Source of the DNA: Furcasterigmium furcatum
Taxonomy: Eukaryota; Ascomycota; Sordariomycetes; Glomerellales; Plectosphaerellaceae
Direction of reading: 5' to 3'
Assembly: GCA_001599815.1 (NCBI GenBank)
Contig: BCIA01000002.1
Location: forward strand, 5,801,626-5,865,625
Length of the DNA stretch: 64,000 nt
The notes under the pieces are model-generated. The model was given only the letters and a program-made list of their open reading frames with translations, was not told the origin of the DNA and ran no database searches. The position numbers and the translations under genes are program-made. Shown here one piece after another: positions 40,781 through 53,381 of the stretch (position 1 is the first letter of the stretch; every line of letters starts with the position of its first letter).

Positions 40781-43638
40781 TCTTTTTGCTAGATGCTTCG
40801 AGCTTGCAGTATCCCGGAATCTGAACGCCGTAGGATATTCGGAGGCAAAAAAGGTGAAAACAGAGAAGAAACCCCGGCCTTTTTCGAAGAAACCGCAACC
40901 CGATAATAGAGAAATGAGCTTAAATCAGCAGTCTGGAGGTCCCCGGGCACATCGAGGGCGTCATCCTGGGGCAGTGCGAGTGGACCTGTACATATATCAA
41001 AGAATCTGTAGGCCCTCATAGATCTACATGCGCCCCAGAGAAACCCCATGCTAGAAGACGTGGCTTGGCCGAGTGGCCAGGCACTAGGAGGCTCTACAGG
41101 GACGAGGCGGACGACCCGATCAGCGGCGGGTTCGGGATGAAGGACGGCGGGAGCGCCGGCGTAACTGAATCATGGGTTGACGACGTGTTTGCGCGTCGAC
41201 CCTCCATGGCTAGCGGCATCGCCTGACAGTAGCTCCTGTCCATATTTGGGACGAGAGAGCGAAGGAGGCTGTGTGGCTTCTTTCAGCACTCTCGTTGGCG
41301 TTCAGCGGGTGATGACGAACTGCGTCCAAGATTGGAGTGTTGAGTTGCCGTGATGCCGAGCAGACTAGCAGAGACAGCGAGCCAGCCAGTCATCAGGGGT
41401 CACGAGAATCGCACAGCCCGGAGAGCTCGCGGCTCCGGAGCGCGACTAGCGGTTCCTGTGGCGAGCTTTCGACAGGGAGGGAGCTACCTAGGTAGGGTAG
41501 GGGGTCTCAGTCTGCCGGCCGTCAAACCGACCGTACAAGTCTCCGGGGATGGTACCTAGCTGCTAGGCCGAGGCTGCTGAGATGCTGGGAATAATTACGT
41601 GGTGCGTAATGGTCAGGCCCGCGCTTGCGGCTGATATGTGCCTGCTGTGGAGATGTGGACGCGCCGGCCAGTACCACTGGGTGGGTAAAAGGGGTGCCGA
41701 CGACCGGCGAGATCGGCACTTGGGCACTGGAACCACAATAGTGCGAGTCGGGATACGGTGGCAGAGTCCGCCGATGGGGATCTCAGCGCGATGGGGAGCT
41801 TGGGAGCGTCGTCGTCGAGAACAAAGCCCCCTGGTCCACTGAGGCGTCCTCGAACCCACAGAAAGGTCAGTCCGGCAAGGAGACATTTTCCCGCTTTCTT
41901 TGGGGATGCCTCGAGGTTCGAAACGACGGTTCAACTCGTTCTCTCGGGTCATGGTGAGCCACCGGGATCGCCTAGAAGAGATGTGCTGCCGAAAGTTTGG
42001 GACGCACTACGGTGCTAAGCATCGGCCAAGCCCCCGCCCCATCCGTGTTCTGGGCTCCCTCCTGCACGTAGCCGGTAAGACGGCTTCGACGGCTCTGAGG
42101 TGGCGCTCCTAGCGGCTTGCCGTCTGTCATTGGATGAACGGCATTGGAGGTCCTCCAGCATTGGATAGGTATTGTCCTGGATGGGTTCATCGGCTCTTCG
42201 ACGATAAGTACAGTAAGGAGGCTCGAAAGGTCGAAGAGGATTCAGTGCGGTCCCTGGAACTCGGGCATTGAACCACTGCAGCATTGCCATTTTCATGAAG
42301 GTGATGTTTGAGGGAAAAGGTGGAGGGGACCTCAAGGTCGGGTGGAATGGGAATCAAGTACGATGGCTTACATAAGGCGCTGCGTACGCAAGACCTCAGC
42401 TCCTGCCCCCGAGGTCCGACTCCAAGAGGCCTTCACTTCAACCAGCCATCAGTGGCGCACTCACGTCTTTGTTCTAGTGTGCTTCGCCTCCACGGCCGGG
42501 ATTGACTTTTATCATCTCAGAATGTACCCAGGTTGCCAGTCTGGATATACCCACCAGTTCTACCGAGGTCGGCTTCAACTCGACACCAGCTCCCAGATAG
42601 CACAACGGACTTTTTGGCCTGCAGATCTTGCATATCTGACCAGAAGACGCGCCGGCTGTCAATCGGACCCTCGGCTTCCGGGCTGTTGGAAATAGGCGTT
42701 TAAGCTTGACCTCTAGTGCCCGTCCATCATCTCGACATGGCCCGAAGCCTGCCTGCATCGAGTCGGCCTCCTTTATCGTTCCTGGAGGTCCGCCTGCTGT
42801 GACCCCCCAAATGGAGCTGATCTCTGGCGGAAAGCCTGGTCTGAACTCTGGATGAAGTATGGTACGATGATAGCTATGCGAGACGCAAACGGTTCTGTAG
42901 CAGCAGTGACCTGAACGAAGGAGCCTCACTTGTATGTCCCCGAGTCAGTACTGGTTCCTCGGTAGGCGCAACGTTCCGTGGCCCGCCAGCTCTTCCGCAG
43001 GAGACCCGGGTTACATCCGCCCCAGACGACGGAAAGACGGTAGTATTGTATCAATGCCCCCGAGGTAGACCATCAGCGGATGCCTCCTTTCCCCCCCTGA
43101 CTGAGATGGTGTGAAACCGTCCCCAGTCAAAACGAGTCCCGTTTCAGGCCCCCGAACTGACTCGAGGCACACCCTCTGAGCATGACGTCGGACGGCAACT
43201 CGAAACAGGATGAATCATTCTTGTCTTCTTCCTTCGTCGGAGAAGATAGACTTTGACAAGGCAGAATTGGCCGATCTTGGCACAGAGTCAGGCAGGTAAG
43301 TCACTCGCATCACTCAAGCACGCTCCTCATGGTATGACTATTCAATTCTCCCCTGTAACAACTTGCATATCCGCCATTCAATGGAGGAAAACATGATCAA
43401 AGAAAAAGAAACTCCGTCATCATCGACGTCCTCTTCTACTCCATCTCCCCTCTCTCTAAGCCGTAGCTCGTACACTCCGCAGACATACATGGGAAAAGGA
43501 AACATGGCGTGAAACTCGGACAGGGCGCATTAAAGGGGGTATAGAAACGTCGGCCTCGAATGGCCGCAGCCGACAGTCGTCTCCCCGAGGCGGGAGACTG
43601 CTCTACTTTTGGTGCTCAGGGCGTCTTCGACCCGCCTC
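40781..43638. other. 2.9-kb gene-poor region
   Basis: There is no recognisable gene, tRNA or transposon. Several open frames of 60-150 codons on both strands overlap one another without domain similarity or consistent codon bias. A stretch at about 41,060-41,150 has weak resemblance to a tRNA D-arm (see rejected items). Confidence 0.45.
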
Positions 43639-45610
43639 TTATGACAGCTCAGCGACGCACGCGGCAATCTGCCCTTGGCAGTCCTGCTGGGCGAAGCCGT
43701 CCGCCTGCCCGCCGTTGACGGCGTTGAAGCACTGGTTGTTCTGGATGTCGCAGGCGCGCTGGACAGCCGCTCCCCGGTCCGTGAAGGTGTTGCCGTTGAC
43801 CTCGAATGGTCGGTCTCCGTTGCCGGACTCGGTGATCTCAGGGGCCGCGATTCCACCAAGGGCGTTGGCTGCGGAGGCACCACCGGCACCGCCGCCGCCG
43901 CCACCGTTGTTGTTGTTGTTGCCGTCGTTGTTCTGATTGTCGTCCTGGTTGGCATCTCCGTTGTTGCCACCGTTGTTCTGGTTCTCGTCCTGGTTGGCAT
44001 CTCCGTTGTTGCCGCCGTTGTTCTGGTTGTCATCTTGGTTGGCGTCTCCGTTGTTGCCACCGTTGTTCTGGTTCTCATCCTGGTTGGCATCACCAGCATT
44101 GTCACCGGCATTGTCACCGGCGTTGTCACCAGCATTGTCACCAGCGTTCGCATCACCCTGGTTTTGACCGTTGCCTAGTAAAGGTGTAAATGTCTGAATT
44201 GAACCACGTATGACAGAAAAAAGTAAAGGTCCTTCTAACCTTGGTTGTTGTTGTTGTTTCCTCCATTGTTGTTGTTGCCGCCGTTGTTGTTGTTGTTGTT
44301 GTTTCCTCCGTTGTTGTTGTTGCCTCCATTGTTGTTGTTGCCACCGTTGTTGTTGTTGTTATCGTTGTTGTTGGCAGCTCCAACGGTGAACTTGTTGCAG
44401 TCGTCTTGAGCACCGCGCTGGGCGACGGGCATCAGAACAGGCTGGTGGTTGGCGGCGGCGAACATGGTGCAGACACGGTAGTTGCCGGCGGGGAGGCCAC
44501 CGGTGACAGTGGCAGACAGGAGACCGTTGCCGTTGCCTTGGATATGTCAGTATATATGTTGTATAGTTTGGTCCGGACAAGAGAGAACTCACCGGCATCG
44601 TTGATTCCCTTGAAGAAGACGAAGCTGGAGGCGTCAAGGGGCTGGTCAGGGGTCAGAGAGCCACCCAGGTCCTGGACAGTGACGTGAGTGTGGCCGATGA
44701 TGTTGCCCTGGCCATCAAGATCCTGGGGTGCGGAGTAGTAGGTGCTCTGAGCGTCAGTGAAGGAGCCAGGGGCGAAGTTGTCGACCTGAACCTGGATGTC
44801 GAAGTCGGTGTCGGCCTCGATGTTTCCGTTGTGCGGGGGGTTGCGGAGGATGGAGGAGACCATGCGGTTCTGGGCGGGAATGCGACCCATGGGGATACCG
44901 TTGCAGCTACCTCCCGTCTTCTGCTCGCCGTTGGTGATGTCCTGGCCCTCGCAGAAGTTGATGAAGTTGGCATCGTCGCTGGGGAATTGGGTCAGCTATT
45001 GAGCATACGCGAGAAGCATCGGGGTGGTAGTCTTACGTAGCAGAGTCAATGGCGCCTTCTCCAGGGTTACCCGCTTGGGCGGAGCCCGCCTGGACGAGAT
45101 CGGCGTTCAGGCATTGGGCACCGGCGTCTGTTCCAAAGGTTAGTGGTGCTCAGGGGCAGTGCTGCGGAAGATGAATCTCACTGTTGCCACCGTTGTTGTT
45201 GTTGCCGCCGTTGTTCTGGTTGCCACCGTCGTTGTCTGAGAGAGCAGATCAGTATACTGCTCGAGCCTGTCCCGCATACCGCCTTGACTCACTGTTGGCG
45301 CCGTCATTGTTGTTGTTGCCACCGTTGTTGTTGTTGCCACCGTTGTTCTGGTTCCCGCCGTTGTTGTTATTGTTTCCTGCGTATAAAGTCAGAATGACAT
45401 GTATAAGATGAGTGTGAAGATCCGCTTTGCCATACCGCCGTTGTTGTTGTTATTACCTCCGCCACGGTTTCCACCAAAGCGACCGTTTCCTCCCCTGAAC
45501 TGACGACGGGCGAGCGTCTTGGAGAAGGGGGACTCTCCGGGGATGGCTGATGCCTCGCCGACGGCGGCCAGGCCGACGAGCGCTGCAACGATGACGTTCT
45601 TGATCTGCAT
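43639..45610 (-). CDS. Secreted Asn/Gly-repeat protein with conserved fungal central and C-terminal domains
   Basis: Seven exons (45610-45436, 45376-45293, 45235-45182, 45127-45037, 44978-44593, 44536-44240, 44174-43639) give 540 residues. A signal peptide (MQIKNVIVAALVGLAAVGEASA) precedes a short propeptide with an ARR Kex2-like site. Asn/Gly repeats follow in exons 1-3. The conserved core runs from AQCLNADLVQAGSAQAG through GHTHVTVQDLGGSLTP to YRVCTMFAAANHQPVLMPVA and AQDDCNKFTV. It belongs to a large ascomycete secreted family, often mislabelled ribosomal protein S17, of unknown function. More Asn repeats, four copies of a 15-residue DANQDxNQNNxGNNG unit and an AGDN array follow. The C-terminal module ends RPFEVNGNTFTDRGAAVQRA and four Cys. 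All joins are in frame. It is likely extracellular or in the cell wall. Confidence 0.85.
43895..44158 (-). repeat. Intragenic tandem repeats in the Asn-rich protein (45-base and 12-base units)
   Basis: Within the last exon, four copies of a 45-base unit encode DANQD(E/D)NQNN(G/D)GNNG. They are preceded by an array of about five 12-base units encoding AGDN. Copies differ mostly at third positions, such as GAT/GAC and CAA/CAG, so the repeat is being maintained or recently expanded. Confidence 0.8.
44241..44372 (-). repeat. AAC-rich (poly-Asn/Gly) low-complexity tract
   Basis: The minus strand is an AAC/AAT triplet tract broken by GGN GGN codons, encoding NNNNGGNNNNGG blocks in exon 6. It is prone to triplet expansion and contraction, so length variation between strains is expected. 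Confidence 0.85.
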
Positions 45611-48600
45611 GTTGACGAAGGAGCGAGAGAGCGACTGCCGAGTCTAACCAAAAAGGGATCCCTAGAAGTCGAAGAGAGTTCGTCGAGAGAATCGAAGAAG
45701 GGTTGGTGCCAGACCGAGAGAATGGGAAAAACCGCGAGTTGGAAAGGAATGGAAATGGCGGGTCACAGACTCGATAGGAATATGCAAGTTGTTGGCAGGG
45801 AAAGAAATGAATGTCAGAGTGAAAGAAATACACTCCCAGCGTGAGAAGAAGAGAAGATGGGATAGAAAGGAGGAAGCGTGAGGTGAGGTTGAGACGAGCA
45901 GACGGGGACGTCGAGACGAGAAATACCCTTCGAGACTTGGACCCTTGCACGCTTGAACCATGCGGCTGCTAGGATCCTTGGGGGCGTTTCGGTGACAGCC
46001 AAGACAAACGGGAGCAGAAGGGGGGGGAGGGGGTGTGGGCATGGGTATGGGCATGGGTATGGGTATCGAAGATGCGGATAGTCCAGCGTGGTAAGGGGGG
46101 TGGGTGATCTCCACGACTCCAAGACGTCCGTCCGTTCTTCCATAGCTGTCCATACTTATAATCGAGTCGTGGCAATGGGCGTAAGAGCGTTCCTGTATGG
46201 CGTCACAGAGCACAGCTGACGTCGTAGGAGCGGCACCGACTGGCAGTACGAGTAAAGCTCATCGTGCAGCCAGGGCCAAGTCCTGACTGACGTCGGTATA
46301 GCAAGAGTTGGGGCAATTCGAAGGCCTGTACGAGTATGACGCTGATCTCGTAATCATCAGGGATGACAGTGGACGAGAGTCCTGGCGAGAGTGCATTCCG
46401 GAGGACCATGATGCGACAGAGGAGGGCTGCGCACGGGTGGGAGAGGACAGGCAGGGCCAGGGGCCGGCCGGGGGTCTAGGATCGTGGGAGCTGCAAGAGG
46501 AGAAAGTTGAGGCCGCTTGGCTCGGGACACGGGATGGACAGGCGAATGCTATGCGGTGTCGCGGGCAGGCGCCTGTGCGGCGTAGGGCCGCGTGAGCCGT
46601 GGCGGTAGCTGCAGGGCCATTTCGCAGCGCGGCGCAAGGCGTGGACGGGAGGTTGAAAGAAGAATCGAAACGGCACGGGATGGGGTCGAAGGGGGATCGC
46701 GGTCATGGTTGCGGCTCTCCTCGTCGCAGAGTCGGGCTAGTGGACCCCTATCCAGGGGAGCGGGCCAATGGCGGTGCTCCCAGCTCCCTTTCCAGGCAGA
46801 TGGCGTTTCGAGCTCAGGCGCCGATGAAGCAGCTGGAGACGCCCCAAAGCCCTTGGCTACCATCGGTGCAGAATATCCACTGTAAGCAAGCGCGCTGTGC
46901 ATTTCCTCCTTGGGCCTCCCACTGTGGACTCCATCGCGGCGCCCCGTTGGGCTGCCAACGTCAATTACCGGAAAGACGGGAAGATGAGATGATGAGCTCA
47001 CTCTCGCAATGCGGATGCCGGCGCGATGTGCAGAGAGTCCGCTTCGATGAATCCAGAAGAAATTTGACAGATCATCCAAACTGCGGTTCCGTATGTACAT
47101 CTCCGGACGCGCTGCGCTCTCCGTCCCGTTCCCGCGCGGCCACGATGCCGGCCGTCCACGGCGCCAAAGCCTTGATTGGCAACCGTCAAGTTTAGCTGAG
47201 GGACTTCTCTAGTATGGCGAGGCACGTTGAGTCGCACCAAACCATAACGCTTCGACGACGATTGCTTCCGTTAGCGCCCACTTCAAATTGTCTGTCCTCC
47301 ATGACGTCGGCCCTCAGGATACGGTAGAGCCTGGCCTTGCCTGGGGCTTTCCCTCGCCAATGCCCTCTACGGAGATCCAATGCGCGCATCGAAACGTGCT
47401 CTTCCAGGTTCAGATGAAATGTAAATGCCAGGGCGTTAAGCGAACGAGCATCTCACTCATCATCTCGAGTTCCAATTCATCCCATTACCACGACCCCCGG
47501 CCGTCTGATTTGCGCCGAGGAGCCCTGGGTAGCACTGGCAGGCCACAGATGCTAGCGTGGGCTTCCCCTGAATGATCCCCCGCAACATGCACGTCGGATT
47601 TTTAACTTAGCGTTCGGGACCCCTGTCTTGATGCAAGGGCGCCCCACTGCTCCCGCCTTGGCGTGCTTCAAGTCCCCGAGGTCTGGCATGCGCTCGGGCT
47701 CAAATTCCATCCCAGATGCCGACCCATGACAGTTCAAGTCGCCCACCGCCGCAGCTGTTCCTCTCCTACATACAGAGTCAAGAAGCTTCCAAGAACGCCA
47801 TGGCAACTGTCAAGCTTGGCGGGCGGAGCTGATCAGCATAACTCCGTGATAAGTCTGAACCACTCTAAACGGCGCGGCATGCCTGATCCTTCAGCATCAG
47901 TGGACTCGATATCCCATGCGACAGAAGCTTCTCCGAAGGCGGCACAACTGAAGCCGAACGCCAGTCAACCCCAGTGCGCCCGGCATAAGTTTCTTGGTAT
48001 TCCCGTTCTCCTAGCACAGCTCCAGCGTACGAGGACCACCCTTCGGATCTCGGAAGCCCAAGCCCGGCCCACCGCTGCCGAACCAATTTAACGTGATCTT
48101 CCTCGAGGTGACGGTGACTGCCAAAGATCTTTGGTAACCCGGTCGATACTGGCAGGGCTGTGTGCCTTCGCTCGCCGTCGTCTCAGAGGCTGCGAGGATG
48201 CTGCCCCCGATCCCGGCCCTCCGCTGACAGGGGGTCTTACTTCCGTAACATGACGTGGGATCGTGAGACTTGATCGGAGAGGTGAAACCGTTTGCCAACC
48301 TTCTTTCTCCCTCGCCTGTCACTCTCGTCGTCCCAAATCCTCGTTCTCGGCGCCCCCTTGTCATCTCGCTGTCAGCCGGATACCTGGCTCTACGCTATGT
48401 ACGACAGCCAGGGCCGGATTCAGTTTCCCATGGACGCCAAGACGAGTTAAGCTTCCAGCAATCGGCTTCGTCGGCAATCACCTCGTTTCTCGGCCCCCCT
48501 CCTCGATGCGTGAGCTGTTCCATTGGGAACGCAGGGGCCTTGATTACTCTATCGCCGCCTGTCACTTGTCGTCCCAACAGCAACCCCCAGCCTCCCCTTT

Positions 48601-48897
48601 TCCAAGGAGGACACTGTCCCACGAACTGGGGCGTGAGGGATGGAAATCCGGTATCTCTGGCGAGTTACACGCCCATCAACGGCGTGACGGATCTTCAGGC
48701 GCGTTTCGAGGTCGCGAATCAAACTTCCACGGTCTCCAGGCGGCGAGGCGTGACGGGAGAAATGTTCTCTGCAATTCGCCTATGAATTTGTCATTGTTTG
48801 GTATCCAGGAAACGTCGCTTATACGTTTGACTAGTACATCCAAATCGTACGACCCAAGAGGATCGCCATGCGAAGCTCATACAAGCTGCTCATCCCC
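45611..48897. other. 3.3-kb gene-poor region
   Basis: The first 500 bases are the promoter of the Asn-rich gene. A hexamer repeat lies at about 46,038-46,066. A coding-like open stretch at about 48,540-48,783 (+) lacks an ATG and any family match. Nothing else was recognised. Confidence 0.45.
46038..46066 (+). repeat. (GGGCAT/GGGTAT)n hexamer repeat
   Basis: About five tandem hexamers alternate gggcat and gggtat in the upstream region of the Asn-rich gene. It is a simple repeat. Confidence 0.75.
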
Positions 48898-49920
48898 TCA
48901 TAGCTCCTCCCACACACCCTCCTTGACACTCTCCTCTTGGTACCTGTCCGCGATGAGGTCAAGCCATGCAGCCATGCGGTAGCCGGCTCGCGCCACCTGC
49001 AGCTCGATGACAGGCGCGGCCTTCTCGAAGTACTCGCCCGCGAGTTCCTGGCCCTCGATCGCCTTGGGCCCTTCGGGGAACACTACCCCAACGTCAGCAA
49101 GACACATCACGCCTCCCACGGACGGGCAGAACTCACCATGAGAGCAGACATAGGCATTGCCCTCCTGCGCCCACCGCAGCGCAGTCCCCTCGACGTCGTC
49201 AAAGTCGATGCTCTTCAGCCAGTCGTCCTTCACCTCGGCGAACTTGCCCTCGCGGATCTCGTCCGTCAGCTCACCAGCCCACCGCTTCGCGTTGTCGTAC
49301 GGCTTCCTCCTCGAGCCGCCAATGAGCCGCTCCGCGATCGAGCTGTCCCAGACATGGTGCAGGTTAAAGTCGTGCCCGTTCCAGAGCACGTGGATCCCGT
49401 TCCCGCCGCGGGCCACGTTCTCGTCGTGCAGCGGCTGGTGCACGTCGCCGATGAAGTGCACCACGAACCGCGCCGCCTGGTCGCGCTCCCAGGCGTTCAG
49501 GCCGCGGTCGAGGGCGCGCGCGGTGTAGTTCGCCAGGGCGGTGACGACGCAGCCGTCCTTCTTGCAATCGCGCTCGAGTTCGACGCCGCAGTACGACGGC
49601 GGGTCGTCCTTAGCGTCGATGAAGTGGAAGATGCCCGTGAAGTGGCCCCAGCGCGTGTAGCGGATGGTGTCCGCCCAGGTGGCGATCTTGGCGAGGTAGT
49701 CGTCCGTCGGGTTGCGGAGGAGGTCCTGGAAGAATGCCTCGGTGCTGTTGGAGACGAAGTGGCTGGCGATGTACGCGGTGGTGACGTGCCCCAGGCCTGG
49801 CGAGTGTCAGCACTTCATGTGAGGCCTCACCATCGCTCATCACTCGGGTCACTCACTTCCCCAGGCCAGCGCGCCCTGGATCGATGCGCTGAGCACCGCG
49901 GCGGTGCTGATGAACTTCAT
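48898..49920 (-). CDS. Secreted S1/P1-type zinc nuclease
   Basis: Exons 49920-49857, 49796-49137 and 49082-48898 give 302 residues. The signal peptide (MKFISTAAVLSASIQGALA) leaves a mature N-terminus WGSLGH. Its Trp-1 and nearby His are Zn ligands in P1 nuclease. Other ligand motifs are present: ATWADTIRY (Asp), FHFID (His), FVVHFIGDVHQPLHD (His/Asp/His) and FNLHHVWDSSI (His, Asp). YCGVELERDCKKDGCVVTAL holds the conserved disulfides. The enzyme degrades single-stranded DNA and RNA and 3'-nucleotides, for extracellular phosphate and nucleoside scavenging. Intron 2 (49136-49083) is 54 bases, a multiple of three without an in-frame stop, so retention would insert 18 residues. Length and motif order match the family. 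Confidence 0.95.
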
Positions 49921-50756
49921 ATTCGCTGATATCTGATGTAGTAGTGATGATGTGAGAGAAGGCTGGAAATGCGAGAGACACCGGCGCGGCCACCGTCTTT
50001 AACGCGAGCAATGTCACAAGGCGCGTTGAGTCAACCCGTCGATGGCCCTGGTCATCTCATACATCAGGCGGCCATGTGGTCGCCTGCTGGTGGAGTTGGC
50101 ACGGGAACCGCTCAGCCTCTGTGCATCGAGAGCGAATCATGGCGGTGCGTGCAGCTGAGAGTTGAAACAGGCGACCAAGGTGTCGATGAGTCAGCAGGAT
50201 GGCTCTCGGCTTGGAGCTTCCAAAAGTCAACATGTGAAGTTTTTGAGAACGACGGACATTGTTGTCTTGCTCATGATGCTGTCTCATTTGGTTCTTGGTG
50301 CTGTTGCCCAACATCGCATCAGACAAGCATCCATGTTGTGTCAAAATCAGTAGACACTGTCATTACAATGAAGGGCTCATTAAGTATGCAATGACATACA
50401 GCCTGGCGCCTTGAACCAAGTCCCGAGAGTCATACGCAGTACGTAGGACCAATATTTAAGACCAAGCAGCCAGCAGCAGCACATGGCCGTGCATCAACCG
50501 CTCGACGCCTCGTGGCGTCGGCCAAATGCAACCAACCAACCGGGTCATATATCCCCGTAACGCCAGAAAATGCAGCCCTACCCGTAATGATGCAACCATT
50601 CAGACGGATGATGTGACATGACGCGGTGATCCCGCGATCCAAAACCTTCAAACCGTAGCCCAGACTTCGTCAACATAAACCCGACCACCTCTTTTCTCAG
50701 GCTTCCTCTGCCATGTGAGGGTGGTGGAAAGGGCAAAGATGCCTGCGCGACGCCCC
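49921..50756. other. Spacer between the nuclease promoter and the PQ-loop gene 3' end
   Basis: No coding signal or repeat was recognised. Confidence 0.45.
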
Positions 50757-52046
50757 CTAGGCCGCACTGAGAGGCTTGTTGCCCTTGTTGCCAGCGTAAA
50801 GATGGAACTGGATGAAGATGACGGCGTCCTCGACGATCGTTCCGAGGGAGCCCAGGAGCCACGGCAGAGTCTTCAGGAGGTAGCTCTTCTCCTGAGAGTA
50901 CACCACGAGGCTTGCGCCGTAGGCAAAGTTGCCGGTCAAGGACAGCAGGAAGAAAAGCAGGGCGAGGCCCTCGCACGACTTTTCGCGGTAGTTCTTCAGG
51001 ATCTGGGGGATGCGGGCACTGCAGGATTTGGGTCAGCGTGCTAACAATAGCAATAGTTACCAACGCGAGATTACTCACCAGAGGTAGCACACCGCGCTCA
51101 TGTACCCGAGCACCAAGCCGGTCACTGCAAGGGGGTCGTCCTTAGTTGGCGATTCGGGGTCAGGGTCGCTGGGATCCCGGCGCCAAGCACCAGCCTTGTA
51201 CGAGACGAAATAGCCAGCGGCACCGACAACCCAGACAGCCAGCAGACTCAGCGTGTTATGCAGCCAGGGGTTGGTGTCGGGCGTGTCGTCCTCGCCAGTC
51301 ACGATCTTGCGCAGCGGTTCATAACTGGTCTCCTCGTGCGTGGCATGGCGCCTATGCGACCCCGGAAGGCCAGTCTCGCTGCTGCGACGACCGTTGGCCA
51401 GGAGCGGCTCTGTTTCCCCCACGATGTGGTTTGTCGGTGCGCTCGCAGCGGCTTGGCGGTTCTTGTGGCGCGCGGCCCGGCGCGCATTCCTGGTATTGTA
51501 GTAGATGCACTGGCTGATGAGGACGACATCGGCGACGCAGAAGTAGCTGGCGAGGGCGACCGCAGTCGGGGCGAGGTGGGTGAGGAGGGCGCCTGGTCGG
51601 TCGGTCGAGTTAGCGGTGTGCCAAGGAGGGTGGTGGGAAAACTTGGAGAGAGCTCTCTTCTGGACCAGAATATCGTAACATTGGTTGAATCAAGGTCTCA
51701 GGCAGCTCGATGGTGTCGCAGAAGGGGAGGCACGGGAGCAAGTGCGGGGTGACATACCGGCGAGGTTGGTCGCATCCCCCAGTAGCCAGATGAAGAGGAA
51801 GCCCATGGAGAGGCCATCGGCACTCTGTGCCTTGTAGTTGGTGATGAGCTGGGGGAGCTATCGACACATGTTAGCATGGCATGCGAATGGCGAAGCTCCC
51901 ATGAGCATCGCGAGGCTGCGGGCGGCACGCACCAGGAGGCAGATCCAAGCCGTCAAGCTGATGCTGCCAAAGATCCCAGATAAGGCGTCTCGGATTGGAG
52001 GCGTCTGCGATAAGGCCATGAAGGCCGTGGGAACGAGAGAGGCCAT
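50757..52046 (-). CDS. PQ-loop vacuolar amino-acid transporter (Ypq/PQLC2-like)
   Basis: Exons 52046-51933, 51857-51758, 51592-51079 and 51018-50757 give 329 residues. The first PQ-loop repeat is split by intron 1: ISLTAWICLL joins LPQLITNYKAQSADGLSMGF, with the Pro-Gln pair after the splice. The second repeat is SAVCYLCARIPQILKNYREKSCEGLALLFF. The seven-helix topology is interrupted by a hydrophilic loop of about 110 residues (RRAARHKNRQ to DTNPWLHN) containing an acidic-dileucine-like ETEPLL, a vacuolar sorting signal in related proteins. Yeast Ypq1-3 and human PQLC2 export cationic amino acids from vacuole or lysosome. I cannot distinguish which Ypq ortholog this is. Confidence 0.92.
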
Positions 52047-53381
52047 GGTCGCGTGTGCTCTCAGACAATTCGATGATGGTTCCTGAGAGATCTTGAGACC
52101 GGGGTGGCAGAGTCCCTCGAGAGTTGAAGTGGTTAATGGACGGTCTCAAGATCCGAGTCAGGCGGGAGGTGCAGAAGAATCAAGTGCGGGAGTGTGCTAC
52201 GGGAGGACCGAAAAGAGTCACGCAGCGCTATCAGCATCGACTCGTCCAGTAAAACCTCGACATCAGACGCACGATAAGGACCCTGCAGGCACCGTGGCGC
52301 CGCAAACTCGAACGCTGTGTGGCTGGCTCCCAACAGTATGACGTCGCACCAGGCGCAAGCGGCCGGTGGGCTCGTGCCACTCCGAACTCGGCTTACCTAA
52401 ACCCAAGCTTAACCAATCTGCGCCAATAGCGTTGGTCAAAATGGTCATCGAGGACTGAATGTTGTTGCATTCGAGATGCGACTCTTAAGCCATCTCATCG
52501 GCTTCATTTCATGTGCCGTTGAATTCCCAAGAACGCCTATACAGACAGTTGAAGTGCCCGCCCCAGCACCAAGCACCTCCACGACCTGGTCCGGGTAACC
52601 TGGCAACCTGGTGACAGCGTTGGCCCGGTACATCATGTCGGGATGATCATGCCTACCCAGGCAATCAGGTAGTTAGACTGGTTGTCATCGCCACCTAGCC
52701 AGACGGCGCTCAGACACTCGCTGTCTGCTCAGGTGATTGAGATTACTGGCCTGGGACAATTTATCTGAAGCTCCAAGGCTGCTCCGGGTTGCACTGCCAC
52801 CCGGCTCCGAGAGCCCTCGCTATCAGGCCGTGTCCGGAACCGGGCCTAGGCTCAACACCGAAAGCCACCGGCAAACAGAACACAATGTTGTCGTAGCACA
52901 AATACGTCGGCTCCGAGAAACAGAGCCCGGCTTCAATGAGATGATGCCGTTATAGAGCACCAGTATGGCACATAGAGAGAGAGGCAGTGTCTACTTGTTC
53001 GAAGGGCCCAAGAGCTAACCAAAAGCCGATGCCGATGGCTGTATTTGCTCGTCCAAGATTAGGCGACATTGGATCGATAAACAGCGAGGGGCTATAATTG
53101 CGAACATCACAAACGGTTACGTTCTTCGGCTCTCCTACCCATATCCATCCATTACCTGGTATTCTTCTTCTTCTGGCTGGAACCGAAAATGCAGTACCCT
53201 CCCCTGAACTGCTGAGGGACGGGGGCCATCCTACGCTCAGTCCATCCCATTCGCCAGGGGCTCAACATGTCATTCGCGCTTCTTCTGGGCTGCGCGAACC
53301 ATTACGGTTAGTTCTGGACGAGAACATTTCCTGAACAAAGTCCTCTTCGAGGTTGGGAGCCCCTGAACGAAGACCCCTCGG
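52047..53381. other. Spacer upstream of the PQ-loop gene
   Basis: No recognisable gene. It may contain the lost 5' part of the adjacent sulfatase relic, but I could not find sulfatase motifs here. Confidence 0.4.

Noticed and set aside
41060..41160. tRNA-like stretch (ggccgagtggcc followed by ggttcggg)
   Set aside because: D-arm-like and T-loop-like pieces do not combine into paired acceptor, anticodon and T stems at correct spacing.
48540..48783. Coding-like plus-strand stretch reading NWGVRDGNPVSLASYTPING
   Set aside because: No ATG, no splice context and no family that I recognise; could be a relic but support is too thin.
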